Assembly (NCBI GenBank): GCA_036770365.1
Contig: DAIPJH010000009.1
Span: 1 to 64,000 of the forward strand
Reading direction: 5' to 3'
From: DAIPJH01 sp036770365
Lineage (GTDB): Bacteria; Pseudomonadota; Alphaproteobacteria; Rickettsiales; UBA998
DNA length: 64,000 bases
Numbering within the stretch: the stretch's first letter is position 1; every line of letters begins with the position of its first letter. Both the position numbers and the translations under genes were made by a program. The notes under the pieces are model-generated. The model saw only the letters and a program-made list of their open reading frames with translations, was not told the DNA's origin and made no database searches. Positions 25,962 to 36,900 of this stretch are shown piece by piece.

Positions 25962-26105
25962 TTAAAAATCCGAGCAACGTCCACCCACGTCCCAGTCTCC
26001 ATAGCGCGTCGGCTCAAGCCCTTTTGGTCCACCAAATTCTTTTTCTTTTTGTAGTTCTTTAGGTAACTCTTCCTTCTTTTCCTGCTTCTTTTCTTGCTCT
26101 GTCAT
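25962..26105 (-). CDS. SDHAF4/DUF1674-family protein, 47 aa
   Basis: A very short gene. The protein has a Lys/Glu-rich start (MTEQEKKQEKKEELPKEL) and a C-terminus EFGGPKGLEPTRYGDWDVGG then RCSDF. The block GGP-x-G-x-EPTRYGDWE/D-x-x-GRC-x-DF is the diagnostic signature of DUF1674, related to the eukaryotic succinate dehydrogenase assembly factor SDHAF4, which binds flavinylated SdhA. In alphaproteobacteria this gene is often next to rsmB, and here rsmB starts 51 bases away on the opposite strand. The length agrees with the short bacterial members. Function in bacteria is inferred from the eukaryotic homologue. Confidence 0.88.
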   Translation of the reverse strand: MTEQEKKQEKKEELPKELQKEKEFGGPKGLEPTRYGDWDVGGRCSDF

Positions 26106-26156
26106 AGTTTTTCCCTATCATGCAATTTTGACCCCTCACGCATAGCATAAGCATTC

Positions 26157-27515
26157 ATGACCCCCAAACAGAAATCACCCAAAAAACCTGAAAAACAATC
26201 AACAGCTCCAACAGCAGATGCACGTCGCACTGCGCTCCACATCTTACGCTGCCTATGGAACGACCAGCCCATACTTGAACATATTTACGCTGACAGCGAA
26301 CATTATCAATTATTAGATACACGTGATAAAGGCTTAGTACGCCAACTGGTAATGACCACGCTGCGCAGGCTGGGGCAAGCAGACGCTATCATCAAGACCC
26401 GACTAGATCGCCCGCTCCCATCCAAATATGACGAAGTGCGTTGGATTTTACGCTTAGGCATCATACAGCTTATGTGGATGCGTGTTCCCGATTACGCCGC
26501 AGTCAATAGCAGCGTTGAGCTGGTCAAACGCTGTGATTTCCCCATGCATGTTGGACTGGTCAACGCCGTCCTCTCAGGGGTTGCGCGTGAAGCGGATAAC
26601 ATACGCATGAAACTCGATGACCGCTTTATTTTGCCACTATGGCTATGGCGCAAATGGAGCGCACATTACGGCGAAGATAAAGCACGTACGATGGCATATA
26701 GCCTCACCCATGAGCCGATGCTCGATATTACGCTACACCCCGACCACCAAACACAGGCTGAAAAATACGCAGAAAAACTAGAAGGCACGTTGATGCCACA
26801 AGGTTCGGTTCGCCGTGTAAGCATAGGGGCAGACGTACCCAATCTTGAAGGCTTCGCAGAAGGGCATTGGTGGGTGCAAGACGCCGCCGCCAGCCTACCC
26901 GCACGTCTGTTTGGAGATATAACAGGCAAAACCATCATTGATGCCTGCGCCGCACCAGGAGGTAAAACCGCGCAATTAGCCACCGCTGGCGCACGCATCA
27001 CCGCACTCGACATCTCCCCCGCTCGCCTTGCACGGCTTTATGAAAACATCCGCCGACTGCATTTAGATAACGTCCATGTAGTCTGTGATGATGCACTGCA
27101 TTGGCAACCAGAAACGCTGGTAGACGGTGTTTTGCTCGATGCGCCCTGCTCCGCCACAGGTACACTCCGCCGCCACCCTGAAGGATTGTGGCAAAAACGC
27201 GAAAGTGATGTCACCCGCCTCGCTGAATTACAACATGACTTAATTCAGAAAACGCTTTTCTGGCTTAAACCTGAAGGCACGCTCATCTATGTCACCTGTT
27301 CGCTTGAACCCGAAGAAGGCGAGATGCAAATTGACCGCCTCTTGAACGAACGTTCAGATGTTAGCCTTGCCCCCATCACCCAACGCGAAGCAGCAAGCCT
27401 TGGCATCCCCAAATCATGGGTTAATAAACGTGGATTTCTACGCATCCTCCCACATTTCTGGTCAGAACATGGCGGGGTGGACGGTTTCTTTATGGCACGT
27501 ATCACAAAGCATTAA
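26157..27515 (+). CDS. rsmB: RsmB-like 16S rRNA (cytosine-5) methyltransferase
   Basis: A 452-residue protein: a Lys/Pro-rich start, an N-terminal NusB-like RNA-binding domain (about residues 25-160), and a C-terminal Rossmann methyltransferase. SAM-binding motif I is DACAAPGGKTAQLA; the two catalytic cysteines lie in LDAPCSATGTLRRHPE and YVTCSLEPEEGE. This is the Fmu/Sun/RsmB type that makes m5C967 in E. coli 16S rRNA. Divergent from the DUF1674 gene, with which it shares a short promoter region. The start at 26157 has no strong Shine-Dalgarno. Confidence 0.95.
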   Translation: MTPKQKSPKKPEKQSTAPTADARRTALHILRCLWNDQPILEHIYADSEHYQLLDTRDKGLVRQLVMTTLRRLGQADAIIKTRLDRPLPSKYDEVRWILRLGIIQLMWMRVPDYAAVNSSVELVKRCDFPMHVGLVNAVLSGVAREADNIRMKLDDRFILPLWLWRKWSAHYGEDKARTMAYSLTHEPMLDITLHPDHQTQAEKYAEKLEGTLMPQGSVRRVSIGADVPNLEGFAEGHWWVQDAAASLPARLFGDITGKTIIDACAAPGGKTAQLATAGARITALDISPARLARLYENIRRLHLDNVHVVCDDALHWQPETLVDGVLLDAPCSATGTLRRHPEGLWQKRESDVTRLAELQHDLIQKTLFWLKPEGTLIYVTCSLEPEEGEMQIDRLLNERSDVSLAPITQREAASLGIPKSWVNKRGFLRILPHFWSEHGGVDGFFMARITKH

Positions 27516-27564
27516 CTCTACATGATTGTGAAGAACAACCCGAAGGAAAGCTACTAATTTTACC

Positions 27565-28989
27565 TTACTCCGACAATACACGATATAGCGTAGATTTTCC
27601 TACATCCAATGCCTGTGCTGCCTTGACTACATTTCCATCAAACAAGGTAAGACACGCCGTAATCACATCCAAACGAATAGTTTCCATCGTTTTTACGCGC
27701 CCTTTATCATCAAATAACGACAACATACCAGAACTCAAAGCCGCCGTCTGTTGCACCAACACACCATCCCCCACATGTGCGATACCATCATCATGACCTG
27801 AAGCAATAGGCATCCCAGCCAAGACATGTTCTAACCGCAACCGTGAATCATCACAAAGTAACACCGCACGGTAGATGGTATTTTCCAACTCACGCACATT
27901 CCCAGGCCATAAATGCGTCGTCAGCCAAATCATCGCATCTTCAGAAATACCTTCTATTTGTTTATTTTCTACCGTAGCATAATGACGCAAGAAATAGTCA
28001 CATAACGGCTTCACATCCTGCCTACGTTCACGCAGTGGAGGTAAATGAATTGGATAAACATTCAGCCTATAAAACAAGTCTTCTCTAAATCTTCCTTTGC
28101 GTACTTCTTCTATAGGATGACGATTGGTCGCCGCCACCACCCGCACATTAACAGATACAGACTTTCCTTCACCCACAGGTTCAACTTCACGCTGTTGCAA
28201 CACCCGTAGCAACTTCACTTGTGCCTCAAGCGGTAATTCACCCACCTCATCTAAAAACAATGTCCCACCGTCTGCCTCACGAAATTTTCCCATCGCGTCC
28301 GCCACTGCACCCGTAAACGCCCCTTTACGATGCCCAAACAAAGTACTTTCCACCAAATCTTTCGGTAATGCACCACAATTAACTGCAATGAACGGTGCGG
28401 AACACCGCCCGCTTTCCTCATGGATTGCCCGTGCAAAACGCTCTTTACCTGAACCACTCTCACCTGTCAGCAATACCGTAATATCAGAATTTGCGGCCCG
28501 TGAAGCAAGCTTCACCGCGGTGTGCAGCCCACCATCATGCCCAACAATATGACAAAAACCTGTATTGGTATTCACCGCAGTACGCAAGATCGAAAGCTCT
28601 TCTTGCAAATGACTAAACCGAAGAGCTTGAAGAAGTGAAATCTCTAACCTATCTTTCTGTATAGGCTTGACAAGAAAATCGGCTGCACCTTTGCGCATCA
28701 TATCAATTACGTCATCCAGATCCTGACTCGCAGTCAAAATAATAACTGGTAGATCGGGGCGTACATCCTGAATCTTAGTAAGGGCAACGCGCCCATCCAT
28801 CTCTGGCATCTCTAAATCTAGTATCGCCGCAACGATTTCACGTTGCTCATCTTTTTTGATACGAAAAACCGCTTCTGCGCCATTTTCTGCCTCAATGCAG
28901 CGATAACCCAAGCGATTTTCCAATAACTTACACAAGATCAACCGCTGTGTTGGATCATCTTCTGCCACCAAAATCGTTTTTAATACCAT
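27565..28989 (-). CDS. NtrC-type sigma-54-dependent response regulator
   Basis: About 474 residues: receiver domain (residues 1-125, phospho-Asp in AAILDLEMPEMDG), AAA+ domain (about 140-375; Walker A GESGSGKERF, the sigma-54 contact loop GAFTGA, Walker B GTLFLDEVGELP) and a C-terminal Fis-type HTH (NVVKAAQALDVGKSTLYR). It would activate sigma-54 promoters after phosphorylation. I prefer the ATG at 28989 with AGGG eight bases upstream; a GTG at 28998 is in frame. No dedicated kinase is adjacent; the hybrid kinase at 31138-33966 is nearby on the other strand. Its target genes are unknown, and I saw no clear sigma-54 promoter in the neighbouring gaps. Confidence 0.93.
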   Translation of the reverse strand: MVLKTILVAEDDPTQRLILCKLLENRLGYRCIEAENGAEAVFRIKKDEQREIVAAILDLEMPEMDGRVALTKIQDVRPDLPVIILTASQDLDDVIDMMRKGAADFLVKPIQKDRLEISLLQALRFSHLQEELSILRTAVNTNTGFCHIVGHDGGLHTAVKLASRAANSDITVLLTGESGSGKERFARAIHEESGRCSAPFIAVNCGALPKDLVESTLFGHRKGAFTGAVADAMGKFREADGGTLFLDEVGELPLEAQVKLLRVLQQREVEPVGEGKSVSVNVRVVAATNRHPIEEVRKGRFREDLFYRLNVYPIHLPPLRERRQDVKPLCDYFLRHYATVENKQIEGISEDAMIWLTTHLWPGNVRELENTIYRAVLLCDDSRLRLEHVLAGMPIASGHDDGIAHVGDGVLVQQTAALSSGMLSLFDDKGRVKTMETIRLDVITACLTLFDGNVVKAAQALDVGKSTLYRVLSE

Positions 28990-29231
28990 CGCACACACCC
29001 TTCATACTCACATCTTTTCATTATGTTTACACTAGCACAACACAGTTAACAGAGTCCTAAAATGGGAATTTTCCCAAAATGAATGTCCCAATACTGGAAA
29101 CACCCACATAATCACAAACAACATAATCACAAATTTTTGTTATATTACAATATAATAAAGTGAGATTATTCCAACTGGCACAAAAATTGAGATGTATTAA
29201 TGCAACAACCAATAATGCACGAGGCAACACA

Positions 29232-30107
29232 ATGATCACATTTACATCTGGCGCAGAATATCACTTCCGCCAATTACTCGATAACATGACCACCGACAAA
29301 GCTAACTGGCGTGTCTATCACTTTCTAACCTCAAATCTACGCAAAGGCATCAACCGCAAAGAAGCAAGTAAAGTTGCATTTAACATCATTCAAAACTTCA
29401 TTAAAGAGCAAGAAGGAGCGGTTTTTTTCTGTGAAGATGGCGACATCATCATTCTGTTTCATATAAAATCAGCTCCCCTGATGGAAGAGATGGCTTACCA
29501 ACTTCATTATCTTTTTGCCGAAAACATCCACAATGCACACTCCAATCCCTTTATGCAACTTTTTGACCTTGAAGGTGACTTTGAACGTGCATCCAAACTA
29601 GCTCAAAACAAAGTAGCACTAACCGTCAATGTCGGTGCATCTCTTCCCATAGAAAAAGCACCTACCCCGACGAATAGCATTTATCCAACTGAACATGAAT
29701 GCAAAATTTTCTTAGCGGCGGCGCATAAACGCTCCCAAAACCAAGAAAAACATATTCTCATTGTCGAGGATGATCCGCTTTCACTACGCCTTGTTAAAAA
29801 TGTGCTGCAAACAGAATACAGAGTCACAACAGCATCCACAGGCCAAGAAGCCTACGAAAGCTACATTCGCACCGCACCGAACATTGTGTTTCTTGACATT
29901 GGGCTTCCTGACTCCAATGGCCTGCAAATCTTAGAAAAAATCCTCACATTAGATAAAACCGCCTACATCATCATGCTCAGTGGTCATACCTATCAGGAAG
30001 CTATCATGCAAGCCATGAAAGCAGGAGCAAAGGGCTTTGTCGGCAAACCATTCACCCGCGATCGCCTCATCCGCTATATCAACGGCGTCACCCTAGAAAA
30101 TGCATAA
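29232..30107 (+). CDS. Receiver-domain protein with unrecognised N-terminal domain (paralogue A)
   Basis: A 291-residue protein starting at the ATG at 29232 (MITFTSGAEYHF), preceded by GAGG; an in-frame ATG at 29160 lies in leader-like sequence. Residues about 1-165 form an unrecognised alpha/beta domain with a motif EGAVFFCEDGDIIILFH. The receiver domain runs from about 174 to the end (acidic pair in LIVEDDPLS, phospho-Asp222 in VFLDIGLPDSNG, Lys in GKPFTRD). The next gene encodes a protein of the same architecture, and a large hybrid kinase follows. I infer that the three form one phosphorelay in which the N-terminal domain is either a sensor or an output. Confidence 0.85.
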   Translation: MITFTSGAEYHFRQLLDNMTTDKANWRVYHFLTSNLRKGINRKEASKVAFNIIQNFIKEQEGAVFFCEDGDIIILFHIKSAPLMEEMAYQLHYLFAENIHNAHSNPFMQLFDLEGDFERASKLAQNKVALTVNVGASLPIEKAPTPTNSIYPTEHECKIFLAAAHKRSQNQEKHILIVEDDPLSLRLVKNVLQTEYRVTTASTGQEAYESYIRTAPNIVFLDIGLPDSNGLQILEKILTLDKTAYIIMLSGHTYQEAIMQAMKAGAKGFVGKPFTRDRLIRYINGVTLENA

Positions 30108-30145
30108 TACCTTATCACAAAAACAAAAAGCCAAAGGAGAATACC

Positions 30146-31048
30146 ATGCAAATCCTCACTCATGATCAAACCGTTCGTAGCTTTCTTCAAGACTTTGTTC
30201 GCAGCATCAAGCGTGATGCCTATTGTTGGAAAGATTGGCATTGCCTGCATATTACCCCAGACGCAGAAAAAGCAACCGATACGCTCAACGAAACGTCACA
30301 GGTCTATATTGCAAAAATCATACGCTCACTTTTACCAGGTAATGATGGCAGCGTTGTATGTCTACATGATAAAACGCTTCTAGTGATCTACCGCGACACA
30401 GGAACAGTCGCATTAGAAAGCTTTGTAGCAACCCTAAACCACGGCACAAATATCCAAACCCCACAACTAAAAAGTGATATTTTTACTCTTGATATTGACA
30501 ATATCGCCCTTATCAACATGCTCGAAACATACACCGGCCCAGTAACATCGGGCGAAAAGAACGCCATCGAAACAGATCATAACCTACTCAAACTGCTTGT
30601 TCCTCACCTTAATGATTTTCTCGAAGCATGGCTGACCATTTGTGAAGCACGCGAAGGACGCTCTCAACCACATATCATGGTAGTAGATGACGACCCCATC
30701 ACAACCCGCATCATCAGCCGCGCTCTTAAAGATGAATATCCTATCATCACCGCGCATAACGCAGCAGAAGCCATCGAACGCCATCTTCTTTTCGTACCAG
30801 ACCTCGTATTCTTAGACATTGGTTTACCAGATTGCGATGGATTTAGTGTCTTGGAATATATTCGCAGTCATGATCCAGACTGTACGATTGTCATGTTTAC
30901 TGGCAACAGCTTTCTCGATTACCGCGTCAAGGCCATGTCATCAGGAGCAGATGGATTCTTACCCAAGCCTTTCAACCGCGGAGCGTTTGAACACTACATC
31001 CAAGATTGGAAAGCTGGACATTTTACTCAAGCAATAGGCTCTGTCTAA
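30146..31048 (+). CDS. Receiver-domain protein with unrecognised N-terminal domain (paralogue B)
   Basis: A 300-residue protein with the same layout as the previous gene. The N-terminal 165 residues contain DGSVVCLHDKTLLVIYRDT, which aligns in position and pattern with the EGAVFFCEDGDIIILFH of paralogue A. The receiver occupies about 175-295 with DDD in MVVDDDPIT, phospho-Asp224 in VFLDIGLPDCDG and Lys in PKPFNRG. AAGGAGAA precedes the ATG. Separated from paralogue A by 38 bases and from the hybrid kinase by 89 bases that contain a hairpin. The two N-terminal domains have diverged strongly while the receivers remain similar, which suggests distinct partners. Confidence 0.85.
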   Translation: MQILTHDQTVRSFLQDFVRSIKRDAYCWKDWHCLHITPDAEKATDTLNETSQVYIAKIIRSLLPGNDGSVVCLHDKTLLVIYRDTGTVALESFVATLNHGTNIQTPQLKSDIFTLDIDNIALINMLETYTGPVTSGEKNAIETDHNLLKLLVPHLNDFLEAWLTICEAREGRSQPHIMVVDDDPITTRIISRALKDEYPIITAHNAAEAIERHLLFVPDLVFLDIGLPDCDGFSVLEYIRSHDPDCTIVMFTGNSFLDYRVKAMSSGADGFLPKPFNRGAFEHYIQDWKAGHFTQAIGSV

Positions 31049-31063
31049 TGTTTGAGTTACGGA

Positions 31064-31093
31064 GATGTGGGACAAGCCAAAGTGTCTCACATC
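31064..31093. promoter_or_regulatory. Hairpin upstream of the hybrid kinase
   Basis: GATGTGGGACA and TGTCTCACATC pair over 11 bases with one mismatch around an 8-base loop. It lies between paralogue B and the kinase gene, not followed by a U-run. It may modulate read-through or mRNA stability. Confidence 0.4.
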
Positions 31094-31137
31094 TTCACCC
31101 AATCACAACCATACTGTCTGCATAAAAGGTAAAGACC

Positions 31138-33966
31138 ATGCATCAAGATGATTCCAGTAAACCCATTTCCGAGCTTAAAGTTGCACGCATGCATGTAGAA
31201 GCATTAGCACGTGACCTCGAAGATAGCCTGCGCGAAGCCAATGATCTTCGCCACAAGGCAGAACAATCTGCGCATGAGATTCAAGCAAAAAATCGCCAAA
31301 TTCGTCTTCTTTCTAAAGTAGCCGTCGCTGCCAATGAAGCTTCAAGCGTTGAAGATGCATTGCTTGCAAGTGTACGTGAGATCTGTATCTATACACAATG
31401 GCAAGGAGGACATACCTATATACGCAAGGAACATGAAACAGACATTGTGAGCAACCGTGTTTGGTACTTCCTCGAAGACGACGACATGTTTAACCCTTTT
31501 AGAGAAGCAACTGATATGATTGCCTTCTCCAGTGGACAGGGAATCATTGGACGCGTATTCAATGATGGCAACCCACGCTGGACAACAGATATTACGCAAG
31601 AGAACGCAGGATTCCGCCATGAAATTGCAGATGAATGCACGATTAAATCGCTGTATGCTTTTCCAATATTCATGGAAAAACGTGTACTTGGCGTGATGGA
31701 GTTTATCTCAACATCTGCCAAAGAACCCGACGAAGCTCTCATTAAAATCATGTCCGATATTGGGGTGCAACTTGGTCACGTGGTTGTTCGTAAACAATCC
31801 GAAGAAAAAGCACGTTTACTTGAACAAGTGATTCTAAACGCACGTGATGGCATCATGATCACCAATGCCAATTTTCAAGATGAAAAAGGCCCAGAGATCA
31901 CCTTCGTAAACCGTGCTTTCACCGAAATCACAGGATATGACCCCACTGAGATCATTGGCAAGACCCCCAAGATCCTGCAAGGCGAAAAAACAGATAAAGA
32001 AACACTCAAACGCCTTAAAAACTGCTTGGAGCGAGGGCAACCCTTCAAAGGTGAAATTATCAATTATGGTAAACATGGACATGAATATTGGCTCGATATC
32101 AGCATCGTACCCATCCAAGACATTAAGGGGCGCATCACACACTTTGCCGCGATTGAACGCGACATCACAAGCCGTAAGTCTCACGAAGATGCACTCTTGG
32201 CTGCCAAAATCAGCGCAGAGGAAGCCAACCGAGCAAAAAGTGATTTTCTTGCCAATATGAGCCATGAACTACGTACTCCAATGAATGGCATTCTTGGAAT
32301 GACGGGGCTTCTAAGCGATACCCATCTTGATGGTGAACAAACCGAAATGATTGATACTGTCCGCAAATCCAGCGAAACGCTCCTCATGCTCCTTAATGAC
32401 ATCCTTGACTTCTCCAAAATTGAAGCTCAAGAACTCACGCTGGAAGAAGTCCCGTTCGATCTCAAACAGATCTTTCTTGATATCATCAGCTTACTCGAAC
32501 CCCTCGCACTACGCAAAGGGCTTAATCTTAACATGAATTATAATGCCGCAACCCCTCATTACGTCATAGGTGACCCCGCACGCGTACGTCAAATTGCTAC
32601 CAACTTAATTGGCAATGCCATCAAATTTACCGAAACAGGCTATATCAAACTGGATGTAGCATCACGCCGCCTATCTGATAGTCGCACAGAATTTGTTTGC
32701 CGCATTGATGATACGGGAATGGGTATTCCTGAAGATAAATGTGAAAAGATCTTCCAAAAGTTTACCCAAGCTGATGAGTCCACCACCCGCAAATATGGTG
32801 GTACAGGACTAGGGCTTGCAATTTGCAAACATCTTACTGAAATGATGGGGGGCGATATTGGCGTTCAAAGTATTGAAAATCAAGGCTCTAGCTTCTGGTT
32901 TACCATGCCACTACACCTTCCTACGCAAGCACAAATTCAGCTCTCACAAGACGCAAAGCTTGCTGGGATGCGTCAAGAACTCACCAGCCTTAGCAAAGTT
33001 AATTTCAGCACACGTACAGCCCTTCTTATTGATGACCACCCGATCAATCTGCTCTTTGCAGCCAAACTCCTTGCCAAGTTTGGCTTTGGCAAAGTTGATA
33101 CCACACATCACGGAAAGCTCGCCTTAGAAATGATGGAAAAAACAGACTATGACATTATCATTACCGACTGCCAAATGCCAGAAATGGACGGATATGAGGT
33201 CAGCCGTGCCATTAGAGAACGCGAAGCAGGCACAGGAAAACGTACTCCCATCATTGCCATGACCGCGAATGCAATGGTCGGAGACCGCGAAAAATGCCTT
33301 GCCGCAGGGATGGATGATTATACCAGCAAGCCTATTGTGGAAACAAAATTACGGGAAATCTTTGCGTATTGGTTACCAGCAGATGGTTCAAAACCTTTAC
33401 CAGTGCATCACCCTATCGCAGCACCTATAATTGCTTCAACAACATCTCACAAATCCATAGAAACCACACCAACAATAATAGCCCCTACACAGCCTGAAAA
33501 TATTGTAACATCACAAATAACATCAAACGATTTTATCGAATTTGATGCCTTTCCAAACAAGATCGCTCAACCCACCACATTCTCTGAGACGCATAAACCC
33601 GAATCTCCTTCGGTAACTCACGTAGCAACACTTGAAGATGCTCCCGTCGACCTAAAACATCTACGCAGCTATATCGGCAATGACCCTGAAGAAGAAAAAG
33701 AAGTGGTACTTATGTTTATTGACCTCACCGACAAAGCTATCCATGAACTTCGCGCAAGTTTGGACAGAAACGATCAAGATGCATGGAAGAAAACGGCACA
33801 CCGTATCAAAGGGTCCGCGAGTAACTTCGGAGCAAAAGCCCTTTCTAAGGTATGCCTAGAAGCAGAACAAGGTCATGAAAAAAGCGATGAAGAAAAACTC
33901 GCTCTGCTCGCTTCCATCCAATCGCTCTTTTCTGATGTTGAAAACTACCTTACGTCACAGCACTAG
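31138..33966 (+). CDS. Hybrid sensor histidine kinase (GAF-PAS-HisKA-HATPase-REC-Hpt)
   Basis: A 942-residue protein without membrane segments, so a cytoplasmic sensor. A coiled coil (about 15-60) is followed by a GAF domain (about 65-220), a PAS domain (about 225-350, ending ERDITSRK), HisKA with phospho-His376 in NMSHELRTPMNGILG, and a HATPase domain (to about 595; G-boxes DDTGMGIPED and GGTGLGLAI). Then come a receiver (625-745, phospho-Asp678 in ITDCQMPEMDG) and, after a Thr/Pro linker, an Hpt domain with His889 in TAHRIKGSASNFG. The domain chain allows a full four-step phosphorelay, with the upstream receiver proteins or the NtrC-type regulator as likely acceptors. The signal is unknown. 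Confidence 0.95.
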   Translation: MHQDDSSKPISELKVARMHVEALARDLEDSLREANDLRHKAEQSAHEIQAKNRQIRLLSKVAVAANEASSVEDALLASVREICIYTQWQGGHTYIRKEHETDIVSNRVWYFLEDDDMFNPFREATDMIAFSSGQGIIGRVFNDGNPRWTTDITQENAGFRHEIADECTIKSLYAFPIFMEKRVLGVMEFISTSAKEPDEALIKIMSDIGVQLGHVVVRKQSEEKARLLEQVILNARDGIMITNANFQDEKGPEITFVNRAFTEITGYDPTEIIGKTPKILQGEKTDKETLKRLKNCLERGQPFKGEIINYGKHGHEYWLDISIVPIQDIKGRITHFAAIERDITSRKSHEDALLAAKISAEEANRAKSDFLANMSHELRTPMNGILGMTGLLSDTHLDGEQTEMIDTVRKSSETLLMLLNDILDFSKIEAQELTLEEVPFDLKQIFLDIISLLEPLALRKGLNLNMNYNAATPHYVIGDPARVRQIATNLIGNAIKFTETGYIKLDVASRRLSDSRTEFVCRIDDTGMGIPEDKCEKIFQKFTQADESTTRKYGGTGLGLAICKHLTEMMGGDIGVQSIENQGSSFWFTMPLHLPTQAQIQLSQDAKLAGMRQELTSLSKVNFSTRTALLIDDHPINLLFAAKLLAKFGFGKVDTTHHGKLALEMMEKTDYDIIITDCQMPEMDGYEVSRAIREREAGTGKRTPIIAMTANAMVGDREKCLAAGMDDYTSKPIVETKLREIFAYWLPADGSKPLPVHHPIAAPIIASTTSHKSIETTPTIIAPTQPENIVTSQITSNDFIEFDAFPNKIAQPTTFSETHKPESPSVTHVATLEDAPVDLKHLRSYIGNDPEEEKEVVLMFIDLTDKAIHELRASLDRNDQDAWKKTAHRIKGSASNFGAKALSKVCLEAEQGHEKSDEEKLALLASIQSLFSDVENYLTSQH

Positions 33967-33979
33967 CTAAGGCGTATCA

Positions 33980-36900
33980 TCATTTATTATCTGAGGTAGG
34001 AGTAATGGACTTCTGTATCTGCTGCGTTAATTCTAATTGACGCCGCGCATCAGCAGAACCGCTATCCGCAGCTTTTTTAAGCCATAACATTGATTTTTCA
34101 TTCGAAATCTCAACTCCAAGACCCGAAGCATACGCATTCGAAAGTGCCATCATAGCTCGAGTATCCCCTAAAGCCGCGGCCTTTTCATACCACGCCACCC
34201 CCTTGACGGCATCATGTACTACTCCACTACCTTGTAGATAAGCTGCGGCCAACTCACGCATCCCATCACTAAGCCCTTTATCCGCCGCCTTCATAAAAAA
34301 CGCCATCGCCTTCTTCGGATCTTTAGCGACACCCATCCCTGACTGATAGGCTTTTCCTAAATCCACATAAGCAAAATTATCACCATTTTCCGAAGCTTTA
34401 CTTAACCATTCCAAACCCAAACTCGGTTGTTGTGAAACGCCCTCTCCCGTCATATAGGCACGCCCAACTTCACGCATCCCCTGAGCATGACCGCTTTGCG
34501 CTGCACGCATTTTATAAGCAAAAGCCTGCTCTTTATTTTGCTCAACCCCAATACCACGCTCATATGCGGTGGCGATATTCAACATATCGTTCGCACGTCG
34601 GCTTCCTTTAGCAATCGCACGCTGCGCCCAATAATGTGCCTTCTTCACATCATAAGCTTTACTTATCTTACTGGCATACATTTCTACCAAATTAAACATC
34701 GAATTCACATCATTTAAACGCGCAGCTTTTTCAAACCACTGCACAGATAAATTCACATCATAAAAATCGCTATTTTCGTCCCCGTAAAGTTTTGCTAGCG
34801 AACGCATTGCCTTAACATCACCAAAAGACGCTGCACGTTGAAAGAAACTGATAGCTTTCTCAGGATCACGTTTGATATCATTACCACTCAACAATACCGT
34901 CCCCATATCCACCATTGCAGGGACATCACCATATTCAATCGCTTTATTATACCAAGACAGTGCCTCATCTACATTACGATCGACACCCACCCCTGCCATA
35001 TAAAGACGTGCGATTTCACGCATAGCACGTACGTGATTTAAATTAGCCGCTTGACGATACAACGCCAACGCTTTGACCACATCAGGCTTTGTGCCATAAC
35101 CATTTACATAACCATCCGCGAGAGAAAACATCTCAGCTGTACTGTTTGGTTTCTCCCGTGTTGCAGCCTCAAACCAGTGACTTGCCTGCACGGCGTCCAC
35201 ATGACCGCCTACCCCCAGTTGATAGGCTTTTGCCATCCCTAAACGCTCTTCAAACGCACACGGATATCCCATCTCTGCACGCTTCAACCACAAGCCAGCA
35301 AGCTCAACCGCTTTAGGTTCAGGCGCACGTCCTTGCCAATAATTAGCCAACGTAAGTGCGGCCTGAATAGATCCTGCATCCGCAGTTTTTTTCAACAAAT
35401 CCACAGCCTCCACCTCTGGCAGCTGCTCCGCTAATTCAAAGATCGCTTTTTCGTCTCCACGCTCAGTAGCTTGGTGCAATAATTCCGGTATACGTTTAAA
35501 AGCATCTTCATTTTCAGCCGTAAGAGGAAGAATCTTTGCCAATTCATAATAGGCACTGTCATAATCAAGCTGAACAGCTTTCTCAAACATGCCCCGTGCT
35601 TTTTGCAGATCTTTTGGAACAACCGCCCCCTCAGCATAAAGTTTCCCAAGCTCAACTAATCCAGCCCCTTGGTTTTCACCATCAGCAATCGCTTGCTCGA
35701 ACAAATGTTTTGCTTTTTCCTTATCATCTTTGACGCCGCGCTCCAAAAGATAGGCTTTTCCAAGCATCACCATTGCCTTACGATTTTTGCCCTGTGCCGC
35801 ACGCTTCAAAGATGCAATTGCCTCTGCGTTCGCCTCCGGTGTTGCCTGCACAAATAAACGATCAGCTTCATCCACTAATGCTTCCACACTATCGTTGATA
35901 ATTGCGCGCTCCAACCAAATCTGTGACTTCTTAGCATTAGGCTTAACACCAATACCGCAAACATAATTGCGCGACATCGCCAGCATCGCTTTTTTATCGC
36001 CACGACTTGATGCTAAACGGAAAAAACGTAATGCCTTTTTAGGCTCAGGAGTACGCCCTATCCCTTTTTGATAAAACTCTGCAAGACGCATTGCCCCTTC
36101 ACGACTACCACTCTTGGTAACACGCTCATACAGCGCAAACGCTTTAGCATAATCACGCTGCGTTCCACGACCAACAGCATAAGCATCGGCAAGTTCTAAT
36201 AATAGCTCTTTATCTGCATCAGGGAATTTCACGACTTCCTCCAAAAGCTGTACAGCTTTATGAGGCTCAGCAACTCCACCAACTTTTCCAAGATAGATTT
36301 CTGCTAATTTTGAGGTCGCTGGCGTATAATGCCGATTTGAAGCTTTTTGCAAATACTGTATTGCAAGCACACGGTCGGCTTTCATTTGCGTTCCCAATAA
36401 ATAGGCAACACCTAAATTATAGGTTGCTTCATCTTCTCCCAGTGCATCCGCCTTACGCCAAAGTTCAAAGGTACGATTCATATCATACGTCACACCCACA
36501 CCACGCTGATAGAAGCCGGCCAACATCACCATTGCATCTGAATTACCCAAACTCGCAGCAACTTCAAGCCATTTCGCCGACAATGTAATATCTCCCATCA
36601 TCGCTACGCCATAAAAATAATATTTTCCAAGACGAAAAATAACGGAACAATCCCCTTTAGCTAACTGACTAAGTAACATATTTTGAGCAAGTGCCATCGC
36701 TTCACTCGCGGATTTTTCACTAGGTGAACTTACCTTTGATGTTGCATATAACTTTGCTAGCGATAGTGCCGCAGCAGGATTACTTCGCAACATTTCACGC
36801 TTATAAGCAACAGCAGCATCTTCAAAACGTCCGTCTTCTTCAGCAATTTGACCTAACAACAAGTCAGCTCCATACAATCCTGCTTGTGCCGCATCCTTTG

